Shown: positions 35,313 to 35,486 of the stretch, piece by piece
Numbering within the stretch: the stretch's first letter is position 1
How the letters are laid out: each line of letters begins with the position of its first letter
Origin: Macrocybe gigantea
Taxonomy: Eukaryota > Basidiomycota > Agaricomycetes > Agaricales > Callistosporiaceae
Reading direction: 5' to 3'
Length of the DNA stretch: 35,486 bases
Assembly: GCA_011319805.1 (NCBI GenBank)
Contig: SJRY01000029.1
Span: 1 to 35,486, forward strand
Made by a program: the position numbers and the translations under genes
The notes under the pieces: generated by a model
The model's input: only the letters and a program-made list of their open reading frames with translations
Told to the model about the DNA's origin: nothing
Database searches by the model: none

Positions 35313-35486
35313 ATGTCCGAAACACGTACAACCTCCGTCGACGAAAAGGCCGCCCTCGTGACCAGGTTAAACCACTCAACAAACCAACAAGCGTGGCTTT
35401 TTTGGCAAGAAATCTTCCACCAAGAATGTTGACGAGAAGAAGAAGCCGGACGAACCTCCCGATGCAGCACAGGGGGAGAGCATACC
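35313..35486 (+). CDS. Start of an unidentified gene, cut by the window edge
   Basis: An ATG at 35313 opens MSETRTTSVDEKAALV. Further on, in another frame, the sequence reads NKRGFFGKKSSTKNVDEKKK, a Lys-rich segment that looks coding. Joining the two needs a one-base change or an unseen short intron near 35370-35385. A lysine-rich, charged cytosolic N terminus with GFFG and DEKKK resembles the start of fungal multidrug ABC transporters of the Ste6/Pmd1 type. No transporter domain is in the window, so this is only a guess. Confidence 0.35.

Noticed and set aside
35313..35486. Firm assignment of the right-edge gene as an ABC transporter
   Set aside because: Only a lysine-rich N-terminal fragment with a frame problem is visible; no transmembrane or nucleotide-binding domain lies in the window.

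Overview
The window is nuclear DNA of a filamentous basidiomycete, most likely an Agaricomycete mushroom. Genes are dense and on both strands. Most are cut by many 50-90 bp GT...AG introns. The gene set is fungal housekeeping mixed with basidiomycete families: F-box/LRR proteins, a DUF4246 pair, a long low-complexity methyltransferase and a C2-AGC kinase. I see no bacterial operon, phage, plasmid, CRISPR array, tRNA, rRNA or intact transposon. All models come from reading splice sites and family motifs by eye, so exon edges are approximate unless stated. Three intron models (E2-like/F-box, TPR/F-box, LRR/F-box) and the CDC37 model close exactly in frame.

Layout. 1-1288 (+): decayed short-chain dehydrogenase. 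1552-5892 (-): large SAM-dependent methyltransferase with TPWE repeats near its N terminus. 6331-7876 (-): adaptin-binding protein p34/Irc6-like. 8202-10647 (+): E2-like UBC domain fused to an F-box-like region. 11248-13325 and 13819-15890 (-): tandem DUF4246 paralogues. 16235-17945 (-): Hsp90 co-chaperone Cdc37, with a heat-shock element upstream. 18286-20017 (+): TPR/F-box/LRR protein of Pof3/Dia2 type. 20386-21161 (-): small ABM-type alpha+beta barrel protein. 21276-25321 (-): meiotic MutS homologue MSH5. 25498-26757 (-): prohibitin-2. 27122-28280 (+): PQ-loop vacuolar transporter. 28876-30673 (+): F-box/LRR protein. 30957-32160 (-): G-patch-like protein. 32442 to about 34850 (-): Ypk1/Gad8-type AGC kinase. 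35313 to the edge (+): start of an unidentified gene.

The genes do not form one pathway. They touch protein quality control (Cdc37, Ypk kinase, prohibitin), ubiquitin targeting (three F-box-type proteins), meiotic recombination (MSH5), vesicle traffic (p34) and vacuolar amino-acid transport. Cdc37 chaperones kinases in general, and a client such as the AGC kinase here would be plausible, but physical proximity is not evidence for that.

The most striking sequence-level feature is a set of isolated one-base frame breaks, nearly all missing bases and several in short homopolymers. They hit conserved motifs (kinase DFG, G-patch, second PQ-loop, p34), while long neighbouring genes (MSH5, CDC37, PHB2, the three F-box genes) read cleanly. 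I think most are assembly errors, which matters for anyone using this annotation. The most interesting biological signals are the E2-like/F-box fusion, the loss of a putative metal-binding His in one DUF4246 paralogue, the heat-shock element at CDC37, and a prohibitin intron flanked by a 12-bp direct repeat. I found no convincing undescribed multi-gene system.
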